A stretch of 32,002 bases of DNA from Cyclobacteriaceae bacterium (GCA_947458585.1 CANGYY010000027.1:1-32002), one strand, 5' to 3'. Shown: positions 7,190-15,665, counted from the first letter of the stretch. Translations and numbers: made by a program. The notes: generated from the sequence alone by a model not told the origin.

Positions 7190-8710
7190 ATGAGCAAAAA
7201 TCCCGTCCTGCGCCTTTTTAAAAGAAATATTAAAGACAACTACGCCAAACTTACAACCCTTAGCACTGAGGATAATTCTAGAAGGAGATTTATTAAGAAT
7301 TCAGCAATGGCATCTATTGCACTTAGTATTCCCTCTACTTTTCTCTCTTCTTGCTCTGAGAAAGTAAATATAAATAGCCCACGAATCGCAATTATCGGTG
7401 GTGGTATTGCAGGCCTCCATGCTGGTCATATATTCAAAAAGGCTTCTGTTGGCTTTACTATTTTCGAAGCATCTGAACGAGTTGGAGGGAGAATATTTTC
7501 AATCAAAAATCAATTAGGTGAAAATTTAACCACAGAAATGGGTGGCGAATTTATCGACAGCAACCATGAAGACATGCTTAATCTGGTGAAAGAATATAAT
7601 TTAAGCCTTCTTGATTTAGAATTAGATCTCAAAAAAAGTGGATTAATTAAAGACGCATATTTTTTCTCAGGAAAACATTATTCAGAAAAAGAACTTACAG
7701 ATGAATTTTCTAAGTTCTCCAGATTAATTGCTGAAGATATCCAAAAAGTAGTTGAAGAAGAGGACGAAACTCTATTTAATTCTTTTGACTCTATCTCAAT
7801 TAGTGATTATTTGAGAAATAAGGGAATGAATGGTTGGATATTCGATCTACTTACGAATGCTTACACAAGTGAATTTGGTTTGGAATCCTCAGAGCAAAGC
7901 TCATTAAATCTTTTATACATGTTGAATCCAAATTATACTGATGGGTTTAAGATTTTCGGCGATAGCGATGAACGGTATAAAATAATCGGTGGTAATTCAC
8001 AGCTAACAGATTTAATGTATGAAAAACTTAAAAATGAAATAAAGTTAAAATATCAACTTAGTAAGCTTTCAGAAAAGGATGGATTATATAAACTGGAATT
8101 TTCCAATGGCGAACAATTTGAATTTGATTATGTGATTTTATCCATACCATTTTCAGTATTACGCAAAATAGAATTAAATCTTGAACTACCTGAAGAAAAA
8201 ACAAAAGCAATTCAAGAACTTGGTTACGGAACTTCGAGTAAAGTTATTCTAGGAAGTGAAAGTCGTACCTGGAGATCAAAAGGGTTTTCTGGCTACCTAT
8301 TTAGTGATATTATCCAAAATGGTTGGGATAGTAGTATTGGCGAGAACAATGATTTAGGCGCTGGTAGTTATACTGTTTTCCTTGGTGGAAATGCCGGGAA
8401 GGTGGCAACTACAGAAGATATACCAAAGTATGGAAAAGCTTTCGCTGATGTATTTGATAGCTCGGAAAAATTTTTGAATGAAAAATCAACCGTTTTTAAT
8501 TGGTCAAATTCACCTAATTTTTTAGGTGGTTATTCAGCTTATAAAGTTGGACAATGGTCTACTATTGCAGGATACGAAAAGGAACCAGTAAACAATCTTT
8601 TTTTTGCAGGTGAGCACTGCAGTGAAGATTTCCAAGGATATATGAATGGAGGCGCAGAAACAGGCCGGATTGCAGCTGAAGCAATTTTGGAAAAAATAAA
8701 ATCAGTATAA
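7190..8710 (+). CDS. Tat-exported lipoprotein flavin amine oxidase
   Basis: The 506-aa product belongs to the FAD-dependent monoamine/L-amino-acid oxidase family. The N-terminal extension carries a twin-arginine motif SRRRFIK (30-36), a hydrophobic stretch and a lipobox LSSC (C55), predicting folded export and lipid anchoring. FAD binding is shown by IIGGGIAGLHAG (from residue 68), the acidic end of strand 2 at E93, and ERVGGR (96-101). The C-terminal FAD motif is AGEHCSEDFQGYMNGG (from 473). These enzymes oxidise primary amines or amino acids to imines with H2O2 release; the substrate cannot be read from sequence. It starts 19 nt after the binding-protein gene and shares its AT-rich composition, so it is the third gene of the operon. 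Alternative activities include polyamine or protoporphyrinogen-type oxidation. Confidence 0.85.
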   Translation: MSKNPVLRLFKRNIKDNYAKLTTLSTEDNSRRRFIKNSAMASIALSIPSTFLSSCSEKVNINSPRIAIIGGGIAGLHAGHIFKKASVGFTIFEASERVGGRIFSIKNQLGENLTTEMGGEFIDSNHEDMLNLVKEYNLSLLDLELDLKKSGLIKDAYFFSGKHYSEKELTDEFSKFSRLIAEDIQKVVEEEDETLFNSFDSISISDYLRNKGMNGWIFDLLTNAYTSEFGLESSEQSSLNLLYMLNPNYTDGFKIFGDSDERYKIIGGNSQLTDLMYEKLKNEIKLKYQLSKLSEKDGLYKLEFSNGEQFEFDYVILSIPFSVLRKIELNLELPEEKTKAIQELGYGTSSKVILGSESRTWRSKGFSGYLFSDIIQNGWDSSIGENNDLGAGSYTVFLGGNAGKVATTEDIPKYGKAFADVFDSSEKFLNEKSTVFNWSNSPNFLGGYSAYKVGQWSTIAGYEKEPVNNLFFAGEHCSEDFQGYMNGGAETGRIAAEAILEKIKSV

Positions 8711-8725
8711 AAATTTAAAAAAGAA

Positions 8726-8875
8726 TAAGCTATAGTTAAAAAACACTTAGACAAGCATAAAGATTATTTTTCTAGTGGTGAACTTAAATGCAAAGTTGAT
8801 TTAGTTGAAGTAATTATTTATACAAATAGAAATGGCGGGCTTCAAATTGATCTTGATGACCATTTTTTTTTGTAA
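8726..8875 (+). pseudogene. Possible gene remnant without start codon
   Basis: After the stop at 8726-8728, a frame reads 48 codons to TAA 8873-8875. The product has a natural-looking composition (for example ELKCKVDLVEVIIYTNRN, then GGLQIDLDDHFFL). No ATG, GTG or TTG stands at its beginning, so it may be the decayed end of a gene that followed the amine oxidase. I do not recognise the family. It could also be a chance open frame in AT-rich DNA. Confidence 0.3.
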
Positions 8876-9006
8876 GGAATGTGTTTGGGATGAAGCTCCC
8901 CATTTTTTAGTCTAAACTAGGTCATTCTAGTTCATTGATTCTTTTCTCTTTAAGTACAACTACTCTGGATTAGAAAGCGTATTTTTAGAAAAGGACTTTT
9001 TTGAAT

Positions 9007-11592
9007 ATGTATTTCTACCAAGCTTCTCCCGAGCAACTTTTTTCGCAGCTGCGGACTACCTCTTCTGGTTTGGAGGAAGAAGAAGCCCAAAATCGCAGCC
9101 AAAAATCTGGGCTCAATGTGCTGATTGAAACCAAGAAAAACAGTGCTTTTCTTCTTTTTATCAGTCAGTTCAAGGACCTGATGATCCTGATTTTGGCAGG
9201 TGCAGCCCTGCTTTCGGGATGGATTGGAGACTGGACCGACACGCTCATCATTCTAGGTATCCTGCTTTTAAATGCTGTGTTGGGTTTTGTGCAAGAATAC
9301 AAGGCCGAAAAGGCCATGGAATCCCTGAAGAAACTTACCCAAACGCAAAGCAAAGTCCTTCGATCTGGAAAAGTGATTTCCATTCCCGCTTCGCAATTAG
9401 TCGTAGGGGATGTAATCCTTTTGGAAGCAGGCAACCAGGTACCTGCAGATATCCGCCTTTTGGAAGGTTTTTCCTTAAAAATCGACGAATCTTCGCTCAC
9501 AGGCGAATCCCTTCCAGTAGACAAACGAATAGAGATCCTCCATGGGGAAAACTTGAGTCCTGGCGATCAGTTCAACATGGGTTTCAAAGGTACCTTGGTC
9601 ACCCAAGGCCGCGCAAAAGGATTGGTGGTGGCCATCGGGATGGATACGGAATTGGGAAAAATTGCCTCCCTCCTCCAAACAAGCTCACCACCCACTCCGC
9701 TTCAACAGCGAATGCAGCAATTTGGAAAATTGATTTCCCTCCTCATACTCGTCATTTGTGTGGTTCTATTTGTCGTAGGAGTCCTCCGAGGAGAGGCGAT
9801 CTTACAGGTGCTTCTCCTTTCCGTGAGTTTGGCCGTAGCCGCCATCCCTGAAGCACTACCCGCACTGATCACCATTGCACTCTCACTAGGTGCCAAGCGC
9901 TTGGCCAAAAAAAAGGCATTAATCCGCAAACTTCCCGCTGTGGAGAGTCTTGGCGCAGTCACTTACATCTGCACGGACAAAACGGGCACGCTCACCGAAA
10001 ATAAACTAGCCGTAACCCGTACAGAGGCAGAAGATCACGATCGGTTTACTCCCAATTTCAGCAACCTCCAACTGGGACAAGCCTTATGCCATGATGTACG
10101 CTTTACAGCTGAGGGTCGCTTTGCAGGCGAACCCACGGAGATGGCTCTGGTCGCTGAACTGGTGAATGAGATTTCCTTGGAAAAATACCAGCACCTAGTT
10201 GAACGTTTTCCAAGAATGGGAGAAATCCCCTTTGATTCCGATCGCAAACGGATGAGCACCTTTCACCAACTGGAGCAGGGGGTGCTGCTCCTCTGCAAAG
10301 GTGCTCCTGAATCCATTGCCAAGGTATTAGCCGATCCAGAATCCGCCCAGGTTTTAGAGCAAAGTACCGAGGAATGGGCAGAACAAGGAGAGCGTGTATT
10401 GGCATTTGGGGGAAGATGGCTTCCAAGCTTGCCTCCAGAAAAAGACTGGGCTGAATTGGAATCCCAACTCCTCTATTTTGGGAAAATAGCCCTAATTGAT
10501 CCCCCTAGGCAAGAGATCAAAGCCTCCATAGCTGCCTGCCTAGCAGCAGGAATCATCCCAGTTATGATTACGGGGGATCATCCGGCCACCGCCAAAGCCA
10601 TTGCAACCCAAGTGGGTATTTGGAAGGAGGGAGACTTGCTGTTGACGGGCAGGGAATTGGCGGATATTTCAGACGCAGACTTTGAGGCCCAGGTCGAGCA
10701 GGTGACCGTCTATGCCCGAGTAGCCCCAGAGCAGAAATTACGCATTGTGCAAGCCCTCCAACAAAAAGGGCACTTCACAGCCATGACCGGTGATGGGGTC
10801 AACGATGCTCCCTCACTCAAAGCAGCCACTATTGGCATTGCCATGGGAATCGCAGGTACGGATGTGAGCAAGGAGGCGGCAAACCTGATTTTATTGGACG
10901 ATAATTTTTCCACGATAGTCAAGGCCATTGCGGAAGGTAGACGGATTTTTGACAACATTATCAAATTCATCAAATACATCCTCACCTGCAACGGAGCCGA
11001 AATTTGGGTCATCGCAGTTGCTCCATTTTTGGGTTTACCCATTCCCCTACTCCCGATTCACATTTTATGGATCAACTTGGTGACAGATGGCTTGCCCGCT
11101 TTAGCCATAGCAAGTGAAGTCGCCGAACCCGATGGCATGCAGCGATCCCCTCGACCTGCAAAAGAGAGTTTGTTTGCCAATGGGGTAGGCTTTCACATCA
11201 TCTGGGTGGGCATGCTGATGGCTGCGGTCACGCTTGGTACGCAAGCCTTGGCCCTAGCGCAAGGCTGGCATTGGCAAACGATGGTCTTTTCGGTCCTCTC
11301 TTTTTCCCAATTGGGACATATCCTATCCATTCGCAGTGACCGCACTTTTCTTTACCGACAAGGAATCCTAGGCAACAAGCCCCTACTCCTCGCGGTAGGA
11401 TTTACCGTAGCACTTCAACTTGCTGTGATTTACCTGCCTTTTTTCAACGGGATATTCAAAACCGAAGCCTTGAGTTGGAAGGAATTGGGGGTCTGCCTGG
11501 CATTATCCTCGGTGGTATTCCATGCTGTAGAACTAGAAAAATGGGCCAGAAATAGATTTTATCCTTTGGTAAGGACAAGTAAAAAAGATTAG
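9007..11592 (+). CDS. P-type cation-transporting ATPase (P2A/Ca2+-pump-like)
   Basis: The 861-aa product has the full P-type order: N-terminal actuator extension, M1-M2, actuator motif TGES (165-168), PEALPA in M4, phosphorylation site DKTGT (D324), the nucleotide domain with CKGAPE, the hinge TGDGVNDAP (594 onward), and M5-M10 with NLVTDGLPALA in M6. The M4 and M6 signatures and lack of heavy-metal-binding N-terminal domains place it among P2 pumps, probably exporting Ca2+ (or Mn2+) at the inner membrane. A TTG at 9001 is in frame, but ATG 9007 (MYFYQASPEQ) is the better start. The last 4 nt overlap the end of the convergent radical SAM gene. Base composition returns to the higher-GC chromosomal level here, unlike the upstream operon. 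Confidence 0.92.
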   Translation: MYFYQASPEQLFSQLRTTSSGLEEEEAQNRSQKSGLNVLIETKKNSAFLLFISQFKDLMILILAGAALLSGWIGDWTDTLIILGILLLNAVLGFVQEYKAEKAMESLKKLTQTQSKVLRSGKVISIPASQLVVGDVILLEAGNQVPADIRLLEGFSLKIDESSLTGESLPVDKRIEILHGENLSPGDQFNMGFKGTLVTQGRAKGLVVAIGMDTELGKIASLLQTSSPPTPLQQRMQQFGKLISLLILVICVVLFVVGVLRGEAILQVLLLSVSLAVAAIPEALPALITIALSLGAKRLAKKKALIRKLPAVESLGAVTYICTDKTGTLTENKLAVTRTEAEDHDRFTPNFSNLQLGQALCHDVRFTAEGRFAGEPTEMALVAELVNEISLEKYQHLVERFPRMGEIPFDSDRKRMSTFHQLEQGVLLLCKGAPESIAKVLADPESAQVLEQSTEEWAEQGERVLAFGGRWLPSLPPEKDWAELESQLLYFGKIALIDPPRQEIKASIAACLAAGIIPVMITGDHPATAKAIATQVGIWKEGDLLLTGRELADISDADFEAQVEQVTVYARVAPEQKLRIVQALQQKGHFTAMTGDGVNDAPSLKAATIGIAMGIAGTDVSKEAANLILLDDNFSTIVKAIAEGRRIFDNIIKFIKYILTCNGAEIWVIAVAPFLGLPIPLLPIHILWINLVTDGLPALAIASEVAEPDGMQRSPRPAKESLFANGVGFHIIWVGMLMAAVTLGTQALALAQGWHWQTMVFSVLSFSQLGHILSIRSDRTFLYRQGILGNKPLLLAVGFTVALQLAVIYLPFFNGIFKTEALSWKELGVCLALSSVVFHAVELEKWARNRFYPLVRTSKKD

Positions 11593-13757
11593 ACCAGAAG
11601 CAACCCGTTTTCAGCCAACAGCTCCCAGACTTCGGAATCTAGCAGTTCCTCAAAATCGCCCAACTCCTCTTCATACGAATCTCGAATTTCTTTGACGGTG
11701 ACTGTGGGTTGGCGGTAACTTACTTTTTCCAACAACCAAAATACCCACTGCCCAAATTCAAGCGGAAGTTCTAGAGCAAAGTCTTCTTTTTTCCCCGAAA
11801 AAATAAGTTCACACATCCCCTCTTCCAACTCCTCCAACTGAGGCGAAGTGCCTAACCAGCACAGGCGCTGCTGGTCTTTTACCTTTTTTGGAAGTTGCTC
11901 TTGGAGCTGATGTTGGATGTAAGACTTGGGGATACTTGTGCGAGGTACTTTGAAATCAAACCAGTTTTTCAAGGGGAGATCCAGCCCTACCCCCTGCATG
12001 TAGTTGAACAAGGACTTTCGCAAGCCTTCTGAGAAAATGCCGTGATCAATGCCGGTAGGATCCTCAAAATCCACCTCATTGTTGGCAAAAGAGCCCAATT
12101 CGGTATCCGTTCGTACCACACCAAAAGCCTTGGGATTGAGCCCCACAGGACTATGTACCGTCATGGCAAAGCGATGCCAAAAACCAGATTGAATGATTCC
12201 CTGTTCAAATAGTTGCCGCACCATTTCTAAGGAATCGACCGTTTCCTGAATGGTTTGGGTAGGGTAGCCATACATCAGGTAGGCGTGCACCAAAATCCCT
12301 GCTTGGGTGAAGCTTTGCGTTACCTGAGCCACCTGCGGCACCGTCACGCCTTTTTTGATCAAGTCCAGCAGCCGATCCGAAGCCACCTCTAGTCCACCTG
12401 AAACTGCAATGCATCCAGATGCGCGGAGTAGGCGACAGAGGTCTGCGGAGAAACTAATTTCAAAACGAATGTTGGTCCACCAAACCACAACGAGTTCCCG
12501 GCGCAGGATCTCTAGCGCTAAGTCACGCATGAGCGCCGGCGGAGCCGCCTCGTCTACAAAATGGAATCCATTGGTACCCGTTTGGGCCATGATCTCTTCA
12601 ATGCGGTCACAGAGGATGGCGGCTGTGATCGGTTCATAGCGACCGATGTAATCCAGGGAGACATCACAAAAGGTACATTTTCCCCAGTAGCAGCCATGGG
12701 CCAGCGTCAACTTATTCCAACGCCCATCGCTCCAAAGGCGGTGCATGGGATTGGCCACCTCGATCACCGAAAGGTAATCTCGGAGGGGCAAGTCGCTGTA
12801 ATCTGGAGTCCCCACTTCCCGCTGGGCAAGGTCTTTGACTGCTCTATTATCCATGTAGGTGACCTTTCCGTCAAGTCGAAGAAAGGAGCGTTTCAATTCC
12901 GTGTGAGGCCTTTTTCCCGCCAGGTGCTCCAAAAGCAAGCGTACAGGTGCTTCCCCATCGTCGAGAACGATGTAATCTACGTAATCAAATACGCGAGGCT
13001 CTTTCAAGGAACGTAATTCCGTATTCGGGTAGCCCCCTCCCATCCAGATTTTAATCGTTGGGTGTTTGGCTTTGAGGTATTGTCCACACTTGAGAGCGGC
13101 ATAGAGGTTGCCCGGAAAGGGAACCGAGAACGCAACAGACTCGGGCTGGTAGCGCTGAATCTTTTCTTCTAAGAGTTGGAGTAGCAACTCATCCACCAGG
13201 CTATTGGGTTGCTGGAGTGCTTCCTGCAATTCATCAAAGGTACGGGCCGACATCCCTAGGCGCTCCGCATAGCGGGTAAATCCAAAGTGAGGGTCAATCG
13301 CTTCGGTGATCAGGTCACCGAGATCCTCGAGGTAAAGTGTAGCCAAGTAGCGTGCCTTGTCTCGGATACCTAAGGCTCCAAAAGCCCAATCCAGTTCCTC
13401 CACCTGTTCAAAGCGTCCTGCCTGCGGCAAAAATTCTCCTTCGGCGATGCTGTAGGCAAGGGTAGGATTTTTGTCTTGAAGAAAATCGATAACCGGACCA
13501 ATGGTTTGCAGGTACTGGGCACGCAGTCGAAGGATGCGATGGGAATTATCCGAGAGAGAAGAGAATTTTTCTGCCTGTTCAAAAATCCGGGTTAAGCTGG
13601 GCTTAGAAAATATGGCCAACATCACCTCAATTCCCAAATCCGCCTGCTTGGAAGAGGCACCCAAGGTATTCAAAAACCCTTTCAAATAGGCTGTAGCAGG
13701 ATACGGCGTATTGAGTTGGGTGAATGGAGGAGTGATGAATAGGACTTGGGTCGACAC
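11589..13757 (-). CDS. B12-binding-domain radical SAM protein
   Basis: The 722-aa product opens with the strand and loop typical of B12-type radical SAM enzymes (VLFITPPFTQLNTPYPATAYL). A Rossmann-like region at about 205-300 (SVAFSVPFPGN ... IWMGGGYPNTEL ... DYIVLDDGEAP) lacks the DxHxxG cobalamin ligand. The Fe-S motif is GCYWGKCTFCD, cysteines C356, C361 and C364, that is C-x4-C-x2-C rather than the canonical C-x3-C-x2-C. The SAM barrel follows with ISGGLEV-like (VSGGLEVASDRLL) and YGYPTQT motifs, and a C-terminal extension of about 200 residues. The start is GTG 13757 (MSTQVLFITPPF). A near-consensus promoter box GACCTTTG lies about 30 nt upstream. The substrate is unknown; methylation or rearrangement chemistry is possible but not shown. 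Confidence 0.85.
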   Translation of the reverse strand: MSTQVLFITPPFTQLNTPYPATAYLKGFLNTLGASSKQADLGIEVMLAIFSKPSLTRIFEQAEKFSSLSDNSHRILRLRAQYLQTIGPVIDFLQDKNPTLAYSIAEGEFLPQAGRFEQVEELDWAFGALGIRDKARYLATLYLEDLGDLITEAIDPHFGFTRYAERLGMSARTFDELQEALQQPNSLVDELLLQLLEEKIQRYQPESVAFSVPFPGNLYAALKCGQYLKAKHPTIKIWMGGGYPNTELRSLKEPRVFDYVDYIVLDDGEAPVRLLLEHLAGKRPHTELKRSFLRLDGKVTYMDNRAVKDLAQREVGTPDYSDLPLRDYLSVIEVANPMHRLWSDGRWNKLTLAHGCYWGKCTFCDVSLDYIGRYEPITAAILCDRIEEIMAQTGTNGFHFVDEAAPPALMRDLALEILRRELVVVWWTNIRFEISFSADLCRLLRASGCIAVSGGLEVASDRLLDLIKKGVTVPQVAQVTQSFTQAGILVHAYLMYGYPTQTIQETVDSLEMVRQLFEQGIIQSGFWHRFAMTVHSPVGLNPKAFGVVRTDTELGSFANNEVDFEDPTGIDHGIFSEGLRKSLFNYMQGVGLDLPLKNWFDFKVPRTSIPKSYIQHQLQEQLPKKVKDQQRLCWLGTSPQLEELEEGMCELIFSGKKEDFALELPLEFGQWVFWLLEKVSYRQPTVTVKEIRDSYEEELGDFEELLDSEVWELLAENGLLLV

Positions 13758-13933
13758 TGGGCTTGGTGGTTGGCTGGAGCAAAGGTCGTAAAGAAAGGCG
13801 ATTTTTCCGCTAGGGAGGGCCTATCCTGAAGGAAGGGGAAAAACAGGTACTAGATCGAAACTATCCCCTGAAAAAGAAGCGCGAAATCATTGCCTTTGGT
13901 GGGTAAGTGCTTAAAATTTCGATCTTTGTACCC

Positions 13934-14401
13934 ATGAGCAACAACGATATCCTACGCACCCTGCGGTACACCTTTCATTTCCATGATCACAAGATGAAGG
14001 AAATTTTTGGCCTGGGGGGAAAGGACATCTCATTTGAGGAAGTAACCTTGTGGCTGAAGAAGGAAGAAGATCCCGACTTCAAAAAACTCTACGACAAAGA
14101 CCTGTGCCATTTTTTAGATGGGCTGATAGTCCTGAATCGGGGCAAGAGGGAGGGTGCTGCACCGGTAGTGGAGAAGTCACTCAACAACAATGGGATCCTG
14201 CGAAAACTGAAGATTGCCTTAAACCTACAGGAAGAAGGGATGCTGGAGATCTTTGGCTTGCGTGGCTTTCGTCTGAGCAAGCACGAGCTGAGTGCCTTTT
14301 TTAGAAATCCTTCACAAGCACAGTACCGCGAGTGCAAGGACCAGGTCATGCGTAACTTTTTGATGGGACTGCAGGAGAAGTACCGGGGGAAGGATACTTA
14401 G
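13934..14401 (+). CDS. DUF1456 (YehS-like) family protein
   Basis: The 155-aa product contains two tandem copies of the DUF1456 repeat: NNDILRTLRYTFHFHDHKM...EIFGLGG near the start, and NNGILRKLKIALNLQEEGM...EIFGLRG from about residue 80. Each ends in a FL.GL helix (HFLDGLIV, NFLMGLQEKY). The family is of unknown function, small and cytosolic. ATG 13934 (MSNNDILR) matches the family N-terminus better than an in-frame upstream start at 13907. The last 51 bases (14351-14401) are duplicated, with few changes, at 15615-15665. Confidence 0.88.
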   Translation: MSNNDILRTLRYTFHFHDHKMKEIFGLGGKDISFEEVTLWLKKEEDPDFKKLYDKDLCHFLDGLIVLNRGKREGAAPVVEKSLNNNGILRKLKIALNLQEEGMLEIFGLRGFRLSKHELSAFFRNPSQAQYRECKDQVMRNFLMGLQEKYRGKDT

Positions 14402-14595
14402 TAGAGCCAATTAATTGGATTTTTACCCTAAATAGAAATTAAAGTTTTTTTATTGAATAGATGGTTTTTTAGATTGAAAAAGTGAAATAGTCTTGATTCA
14501 CAACTTTTCCTTACTTTTATCCCTTGTAAATACTAACGACTTCATTTATAAAGCAAAAACTAAATAATGACACAAGCGTTTTAATTGAAATTTTA

Positions 14596-14603
14596 TATAT
14601 TTG
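14596..14603 (+). promoter_or_regulatory. Possible -7 element of the 14639 gene
   Basis: TATATTTG matches TAnnTTTG and is 36 nt upstream of the ATG. In AT-rich DNA a chance match is possible. Confidence 0.4.
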
Positions 14604-14638
14604 ACTTATATGTTTCGAATAAAAAATCTTAAAAAATC

Positions 14639-14968
14639 ATGGAAAAATTAACCGAAAAAGAAACTACGAAAACTAGCACTTGGGATATCATCGCTGATAT
14701 TTTAATTGTAGTTTACATTTTGTTGATGTTTTTTAATATTGTTTTAAATTTTTTAGGACCTAAGATTTTTGATGATTGGTATTATGGTCCTACAAAATAT
14801 CTACAAGGTTTTTTTTGGATTTTATCTAATTTGAGCTTGATTTTGGTAGCAATTGCGATAAGAAATATTTACATTAAAATTTTCGGCATCCTCATCGCCC
14901 TAATTATTGCATTCTACAATGCTTACGGTAATATAGAGTGGATGTTACAAGACACCTCCCCATTTTAA
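14639..14968 (+). CDS. Small three-helix membrane protein of unknown function
   Basis: The 109-aa product has a charged N-terminus (MEKLTEKETTKTS) and about three hydrophobic segments: roughly 19-40 (IADILIVVYILLMFF), 55-73 (LQGFFWILSNLSLILVAIA) and 80-95 (IFGILIALIIAFYN). No family was recognised. It is strongly AT-rich, has its own possible TAnnTTTG box, and is followed within 20 nt by a long perfect palindrome. It sits between the DUF1456 gene and scarred DNA. A role as an immunity-type or stress membrane protein is only a guess from size. Confidence 0.6.
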   Translation: MEKLTEKETTKTSTWDIIADILIVVYILLMFFNIVLNFLGPKIFDDWYYGPTKYLQGFFWILSNLSLILVAIAIRNIYIKIFGILIALIIAFYNAYGNIEWMLQDTSPF

Positions 14969-14984
14969 TTTAGCAATTGCTATT

Positions 14985-15028
14985 CAATAACAGGTGATTT
15001 TTTAAAATTAAAAAATCACCTGTTATTG
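14985..15028. terminator. Long perfect palindrome, probable terminator hairpin
   Basis: AATAACAGGTGATTTTTT (14986-15003) is exactly inverted at 15010-15027. The flanking C14985-G15028 pair and two more A-T pairs inside the loop extend the stem to about 21 bp. It lies just beyond the stop of the 109-aa membrane protein gene. The U-run is within the stem rather than after it, so it may be a terminator, an mRNA-stabilising hairpin, or the relic of a small palindromic element. Confidence 0.6.
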
Positions 15029-15381
15029 GTAAAAACAAAAATACGAATCACCTTAAATGATAAATTTCTAGATAAATAAGAATATCTAGTACCTAAATCC
15101 ATTTAGCCATATCTATTTTTTTGCCTATGCAACTCTGTCTTAGGCCCCTATGGATTTAAAGACTTTTTTTAGCTCAACTACTATTTTTCAAATTATTTTT
15201 ATCTCGCTAACAGGGCTTCTTCCTTTCGGTTAAAACATCTTCGAGTTCGGCCTTTTCTAGTATGGAATCGATATCCTTAAAAAGAACATTTACATCCCCT
15301 CATGTTCGGATTTAAACAACTTTCTATCAAATTAATTACCAAATTCTAAACTGCACCGATGGAAAAAATCAATAGCTTTTT
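15029..15381. other. Non-coding AT-rich stretch, possible gene debris
   Basis: No intact gene is seen. On the minus strand, 15299-15207 reads 30 codons in a natural-looking composition (VNVLFKDIDSILEKAELEDV) and then stops at 15207-15209. A stop lies directly in front and no start codon exists, so at most it is a decayed fragment. The rest shows no RNA gene or repeat that I could recognise. Confidence 0.4.
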
Positions 15382-15614
15382 TCGGAGATAATCGAGTTGC
15401 AGCTAGCAGAAAGCACCACAATATTTACCCCTTCCATACCAATTTCGGGAAACATATTTCCTTGGGTAAAAACGTGTTTATCAACCATGCCTGCTCCTTT
15501 CTAGACCTAGGAGGTATTGTAATCGAAGACGAGGTCCTCGTAGGACCTAAGGTGAGTTTAATTACCGAAAACCACCCTGTTTGGCCTGAAGATCGTAATT
15601 AACTAGACTTAAAG
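15382..15614 (+). pseudogene. Broken fragment of the sugar O-acetyltransferase gene
   Basis: This segment is highly similar to about 17014-17266 of the intact acetyltransferase gene, including an almost unbroken match over the left-handed beta-helix part ([17 protein letters not shown] equivalent). It lacks the N-terminal part, has lost one base at the CCCCTT run near 15430 (frameshift), and carries an in-frame TAA at about 15599-15601 where the intact copy encodes lysine. It ends abruptly where DUF1456-like sequence begins. It is not translatable as a functional enzyme. Confidence 0.85.
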
Positions 15615-15665
15615 CGCAACTTTTTGATGGGACTGCAGGAGAAGTACCGGGTGAAGGAGAATTAA
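15615..15665 (+). pseudogene. Detached copy of the DUF1456 gene 3' end
   Basis: Sixteen codons (RNFLMGLQEKYRVKEN) plus TAA correspond to the last codons of the intact DUF1456 gene (14351-14401), with only a few base differences near the end. It is fused directly behind the acetyltransferase fragment. At the join, CGCAACTTTTTG resembles both parents (CGTAACTTTTTG in DUF1456, CGAAACTGTTGG in the acetyltransferase), suggesting microhomology. Confidence 0.85.

Noticed and set aside
9165..11042. Several minus-strand and shifted-frame open frames within the P-type ATPase gene
   Set aside because: They are shadows of a gene with a complete set of P-type motifs.
13814..13906. Thirty-codon open frame ending just before the DUF1456 gene (contains KEGEKQVLDRNYPLKKKR)
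   Set aside because: No start codon and a stop directly upstream; protein-like in composition but too short to call a gene remnant with confidence.
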